A stretch of DNA of 35,079 nucleotides from Hyphomicrobiales bacterium. GTDB lineage: Bacteria; Pseudomonadota; Alphaproteobacteria; Rhizobiales; Beijerinckiaceae. The notes below the pieces were generated by a model. That model had not been told where the DNA came from, did no database searches, and saw only the letters and a program-made list of their open reading frames with translations. Below, piece after piece: positions 31,783 to 35,079 of this stretch. The stretch is taken from the NCBI GenBank assembly GCA_028290705.1, contig JAQGJH010000110.1, positions 1-35,079 on the forward strand. The letters run 5' to 3'. The translations under genes were made by a program, and so were the position numbers. How positions within the stretch are numbered: position 1 is the first letter of the stretch; the number at the start of each line of letters is the position of its first letter.

Positions 31783-33519
31783 TTGAACGAGGAACCGCGC
31801 GAGATCCAACAAGGCGCGCGACTGTGGCAAGAGCCCGAGCAGCCGGAAAACAGCCCCGGCGGGTTGGAGGTCCGCAAGGGCGCCCGCAGTCTGAGAACGC
31901 ATCTGCTGGTCCTCGCGATCGTCGTGCTGATCCCGCAAATCATTCTGGGGTCGATCATCTCCTACCGCTATGCCGACGACGCGCGCGCCAACATCGAGCG
32001 CCAGACCATCGCGGGCGCCGAGCGCTATGCGCAGGAACTGGATCGCTACCTCGAAGGCGCGGTCGCGAGCATCCAGGCCTTGGCGGGTTCAGTTCATTCG
32101 ACCCCGGACTCGCGCGACCTCTATGACCGCGCTCAGGAACTCCTGCCATTGCGGGGAAGCGCCATCGTCATGCGCGACCGGACGGGGCAACAGGTCCTCA
32201 ACACCACACTGCCGTATGGAACCCCGCTCCCGCCCACAGCCTCCGCCGCCGTCCGGGAGGCCGACGAACTGGTCTTCACGACGGGTGAAGTCGCATTTTC
32301 AAACGTCTACACGGGCACCACCAACAAGGACTGGTTCGTGCTCGCCGACGTGCCGGTCAGGATCGACGGTGAAATCCGCTACGCGATGAACATCGCCATC
32401 CGGTCGCAGGATCTGCGCGACCGCCTCCTGCGCCAGATCCCCGAGGGGTGGCTGGCCACGATTCTCGACAAGGATTTCCGCGTCATCGCGCGGGCGGTCG
32501 ACCACGCACGCTTCGTCGGCCAGAAAGCCAATCAGCCGATCATCAATGCGATCATGACGGGGAATTCAGGAACGACGCGCTCGACGACGCTCGACGGCAG
32601 GCAGGTTTTCGCCAGTTTCACCAAATCGCAGATCAGCGGCTGGACGACGGTGATCAGCGTCCGCTTGGACATCATGGAGCAGCCGCTGCGCGCGCTCTGG
32701 CGCGACCTCGCGCTGCTCGCCCTTTTGTCCATTGCATTTTCGACCGCCGCGGCTCTGCTCTGGTCGCGCCGCCTGATGCGCGGCATGAAGCAGATCAAGG
32801 AGGATGCTCTTCTGCTCGCGGACGAGAAGACCATCCGGCAATCTGCCACCGGTGTCTCTGAACTAGACGACCTGAACCTCTCGATGATCGACGCGGCCGC
32901 CAAGCTGAAAGTGCGGAGCAAACGCCAGCGCACTTTGCTCGCCGAACTCAATCACCGCGTCAAGAACACGCTGGCGATCGTGCAGTCGATCGCTGGCCGC
33001 ACCGTGACCGAAGGTGGAGGGGCGCCGACGGTCGCCGCCTCTCTGAGCGGGCGCGTCGCGGCCCTCGCGGCGGCTCACGACGCCCTCACGCACGCCGATT
33101 GGGGCGGCGCCGATCTGGGCGATCTCGTCGGCCGGGTCGGAGCCATCAATGGGATCGAAGTCGAGACGGAAGGTCCCGGCGTTCTCCTGACGCCGAAAGC
33201 CACGGTGGCGATGGCTCAGGTTCTCCATGAATTGGCGGCTCGCGGCGGCGGTGCACGGCCGAAAGAGCCCAAAGTCGAACCGCCCGCCATCGTCTGGGCG
33301 ATCGAGGAAGAGCGGCTCTGGTTCACCTGGTTCGATCTCACCGGAGACATGCAGCGTCCAGCGGCAGGCAGCTTCAGCGAGAAGATCATCGATCTGAGCA
33401 TGACCCGCCAGCTGGATGGCGCCTATGCCTGGGGAGCGGGCGAAGAGGGCTGGACCTTCGAGGCTCATCTGCCGCTCCGCTCGACCATGTCGGACAATGC
33501 CCGCGCGGCAACCTTCTAG
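31783..33519 (+). CDS. HWE/HisKA_2-type sensor histidine kinase with degraded ATP site
   Basis: This 578-residue membrane sensor starts at TTG with GGGAG 7 bases upstream; the frame is open far upstream but no better start exists. TM1 is at about 40-60 (LLVLAIVVLIPQIILGSIIS), followed by a Cache-like extracellular domain of some 240 residues, TM2 near 307-328, a HAMP-like helix, and the phosphoacceptor block AELNHRVKNTLAIVQSIAGR with His391. In the catalytic domain the N-box HELATNA is HELAARG, so the ATP-binding Asn is replaced by Arg487, and the following G-box region is poorly conserved. Autophosphorylation is therefore doubtful. No response regulator lies beside it. It may act as a pseudokinase or partner of another sensor. 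Confidence 0.85.
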   Translation: MNEEPREIQQGARLWQEPEQPENSPGGLEVRKGARSLRTHLLVLAIVVLIPQIILGSIISYRYADDARANIERQTIAGAERYAQELDRYLEGAVASIQALAGSVHSTPDSRDLYDRAQELLPLRGSAIVMRDRTGQQVLNTTLPYGTPLPPTASAAVREADELVFTTGEVAFSNVYTGTTNKDWFVLADVPVRIDGEIRYAMNIAIRSQDLRDRLLRQIPEGWLATILDKDFRVIARAVDHARFVGQKANQPIINAIMTGNSGTTRSTTLDGRQVFASFTKSQISGWTTVISVRLDIMEQPLRALWRDLALLALLSIAFSTAAALLWSRRLMRGMKQIKEDALLLADEKTIRQSATGVSELDDLNLSMIDAAAKLKVRSKRQRTLLAELNHRVKNTLAIVQSIAGRTVTEGGGAPTVAASLSGRVAALAAAHDALTHADWGGADLGDLVGRVGAINGIEVETEGPGVLLTPKATVAMAQVLHELAARGGGARPKEPKVEPPAIVWAIEEERLWFTWFDLTGDMQRPAAGSFSEKIIDLSMTRQLDGAYAWGAGEEGWTFEAHLPLRSTMSDNARAATF

Positions 33520-33770
33520 GCCGACGCCGAAAGAGCGGAAGCGACCGCTCCAGGCGAAGTCGAGCCACCGGTTGCCTCCTTGAGCGACAAATCGCGGCGT
33601 GCATCCTCGATGGCTTCGAAGAGCGCCCGCTCCAACTGCTCGGCATGCGACGTGGACCGTCCCTGCGCGCGATGCGTCTCGACCAAGGACCTGATCAACC
33701 TGTGGGCCTCTTCTCCCTTGCGCAGCGCATGCTCCGAATGGCCAAGTTCGCTGCGGTTGAAGTAGATCAT
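33516..33770 (-). CDS. small hypothetical protein, convergent with the kinase
   Basis: This 84-residue protein is rich in charged helical sequence (HSEHALRKGEEAHRLIRSLV, then AEQLERALFEAIEDARRDLS) with a Ser/Ala-rich tail. No domain is recognised. The ATG (MIYFNRSE) is preceded by AGGGGA; a TTG ten codons upstream is less likely. Its stop overlaps the kinase stop within the palindrome CTAG, so the genes are convergent and share four bases. A soluble helical protein is likely; function unknown. Confidence 0.6.
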   Translation of the reverse strand: MIYFNRSELGHSEHALRKGEEAHRLIRSLVETHRAQGRSTSHAEQLERALFEAIEDARRDLSLKEATGGSTSPGAVASALSASA

Positions 33771-33928
33771 GATGCTGTCCCCTGCTTGAATGCCACCCAA
33801 ACAGCTCCGGGACGGAAAGGTTTTCTCAACCTGAACGGATGGTTAAGGGGTTCTGACCGACAGGAGAGAAACCCCGCGCGCGATCAGTCCAAGGCGACGG
33901 CGCTGGGACTTTGAACCTGCTTCGGATT

Positions 33929-34183
33929 TTACGGGGCCGGCGAAGGCCGCGGCGGGTATTGCGCGAGGCAACCGGCCACGAGTTGCTGCTCATCGCGCTC
34001 GCCCGCGGTCGCCAGCGCCACGATGATTTCCGCCACCTCCTGCTTCATTTTCGCCCGCGCATTTTCGTCGGCGGGGAGGTCGGGTTGCAACCGCCCCCAG
34101 ACGGCATCGAAGGCGTTCCGCATCGCCGCGGCCTCGGCAGGGTTGAAATGCGTTCGAAAATCGAAATCCGGTATCGTCGTCAT
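33929..34183 (-). CDS. small hypothetical protein
   Basis: This 84-residue protein begins MTTIPDFDFRTHFNPAEAAAM and has helical segments NAFDAVWGRLQPD and KMKQEVAEIIVALATAGERD, then a Pro-rich end. GGAGAA lies 6 bases before the ATG; an earlier GTG is in the same frame. It resembles small uncharacterised alphaproteobacterial proteins, but no family is named. It follows a divergent gap with the PhaC-like gene. Confidence 0.65.
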   Translation of the reverse strand: MTTIPDFDFRTHFNPAEAAAMRNAFDAVWGRLQPDLPADENARAKMKQEVAEIIVALATAGERDEQQLVAGCLAQYPPRPSPAP

Positions 34184-34378
34184 GTTGTTCTCCTCGATGG
34201 GAGAAAACACGGGCGAGTCGATATGGTTCAGCCCGAGCAGGACGACGCGCGGATTCCTGCAAGAAAAGGCCGACGCCTCCGGATCGCCATCACGCCGTCG
34301 TAGAGTTGCGCACGATCAAGGACGCCTCCCTGCGAGCCGATATGTTCGAGACGCCTCGGTCGACGCGGAACACCCGGT

Positions 34379-35079
34379 ATGGCGGCAATGAACGAATTCT
34401 GGGATCTGATCTGGCGCACGGCCTCTTTCCCTGCATCGATGCTGCACGAGCCCGTCGAGCGCCCCGAACTGGCGACGCTGGATGCGACGCTGCTGGATCT
34501 GCCCACCATGGCTCTGCGTAGCCGCTCCTCCAGTCCGCCACGCGCACGAGGCCCCGTCGTCATCGTCGCGCCTTTCGCGCTGCACGATGCCTCGATCGGC
34601 GATTTTGCATCGGAACACTCGATTGCGGAACGCTTCACCCAAGCGGGGCTCGGGCCGCTCGCGCTCACGCAGTGGAAATCCGCCACCCCGCTCATGAGCG
34701 GCTTCGCCATCGACGATTATCTGCGGGACCTGGATCGTGCGGTGGATGCCCTCGGCGGACGGGCCGCACTGGTGGGGCTATGCCAGGGCGGCTGGCTCGC
34801 AGCCGCTTATGCGGCGCTGTTCCCCCAGAAGGTGCGGGCTCTGGTGCTGGCCGGGGCGCCCATCGATCTTTGGGCGGCGCCCTCGCAGATCACGCGTTCG
34901 CTGGCGCATGTTTCGCCTGCCGTGCTCGAAGGCCTGGTGAGGATGCATGGCGGCCGCGTCCTCGGCCACCTGACCCTGCCGGTCTGGTCGCTTGGCCTCC
35001 ATCATCGATTCGACGCCTGCGAAACGCTGCAGAGAACCGACGACGATGCGTTGAAGAGAAGAGCCTTGGCCTGGAACGC
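34379..35079 (+). CDS. PhaC-like alpha/beta hydrolase with Cys nucleophile, 3'-truncated by window end
   Basis: At least 233 codons are present and the frame is still open at the last base. The protein begins MAAMNEFWDLIWRTASFPAS; an ATG three codons later is equally possible. The strand PVVIVAPFALHDASIGDF leads to an IDDYLRDLDRAVDALG helix and the nucleophile elbow GLCQGGW. Cys in GxCxG is the lipase box of poly(3-hydroxyalkanoate) synthases and their relatives. The N-terminal part is shorter than in true PhaC, so it may be a PhaC-like hydrolase or depolymerase relative. It is divergent from the small gene on its left. Confidence 0.75.
   Translation, partial: MAAMNEFWDLIWRTASFPASMLHEPVERPELATLDATLLDLPTMALRSRSSSPPRARGPVVIVAPFALHDASIGDFASEHSIAERFTQAGLGPLALTQWKSATPLMSGFAIDDYLRDLDRAVDALGGRAALVGLCQGGWLAAAYAALFPQKVRALVLAGAPIDLWAAPSQITRSLAHVSPAVLEGLVRMHGGRVLGHLTLPVWSLGLHHRFDACETLQRTDDDALKRRALAWN

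Overview
The window is high-GC, gene-dense DNA with short intergenic gaps and many stop/start overlaps. The gene content points to an alphaproteobacterium, most likely Hyphomicrobiales (Rhizobiales). The markers are an HWE/HisKA_2-type sensor kinase, Tat-exported Bug/TctC receptors, a NodF/NodE-like acyl carrier and ketosynthase pair, and small alphaproteobacterial-style orphan proteins. No rRNA, tRNA, CRISPR array, transposase or integrase was seen. The lineage is an inference from gene content only.

Positions 1-7457 hold an accessory aromatic or heterocycle catabolism region. It contains the tail of a 4,5-dihydroxyphthalate-decarboxylase-like protein, an alpha/beta hydrolase with an altered active site, a LigJ-type 4-oxalomesaconate hydratase followed by an HpcH/HpaI aldolase, and an FAD aromatic hydroxylase. 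Next come a ring-opening amidohydrolase (barbiturase/cyanurate hydrolase family) that is interrupted by a one-base frameshift, a divergent MarR regulator with a good promoter and operator, and a Tat-exported Bug receptor.

Positions 7519-16784 are one long minus-strand run of eleven genes: cyclase-family hydrolase, cupin, SDR, 3-hydroxyacyl-CoA-dehydrogenase-like enzyme, branched-chain-type ABC transporter (receptor, LivG, LivF, LivH, LivM), BKACE and dienelactone hydrolase. Most junctions overlap or are a few bases apart. The logic looks like: import a carboxylate or amide, open it hydrolytically, oxidise a beta-hydroxy acid, and cleave the beta-keto acid with acetyl-CoA.

An IclR regulator at 17013-17795 sits divergently from that run. 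Downstream of it, in the same direction, is a plus-strand TRAP transporter (dctP-dctQ-dctM), a D-2-hydroxyacid dehydrogenase, an M24-fold protein lacking most metal ligands, and a gamma-resorcylate-decarboxylase-type amidohydrolase. This run meets a convergent pair (ACMSD-like amidohydrolase and a second Bug receptor) with no intergenic base. Related dyad elements lie inside the promoters on both sides of iclR. A similar one lies in front of the second Bug gene. They suggest one IclR regulon covering roughly 7.5-26 kb.

From 26 kb on, content is mixed. There is a small isolated transcription unit (hairpin leader, 28-residue membrane peptide, strong terminator), the NodF/NodE-like pair, a Tat-exported methyltransferase-like protein, a chemotaxis receptor with a C-terminal CheR-tether-like pentapeptide, an HWE-type kinase with a degraded ATP site, two small orphan proteins, and the start of a PhaC-like cysteine hydrolase that runs off the end.
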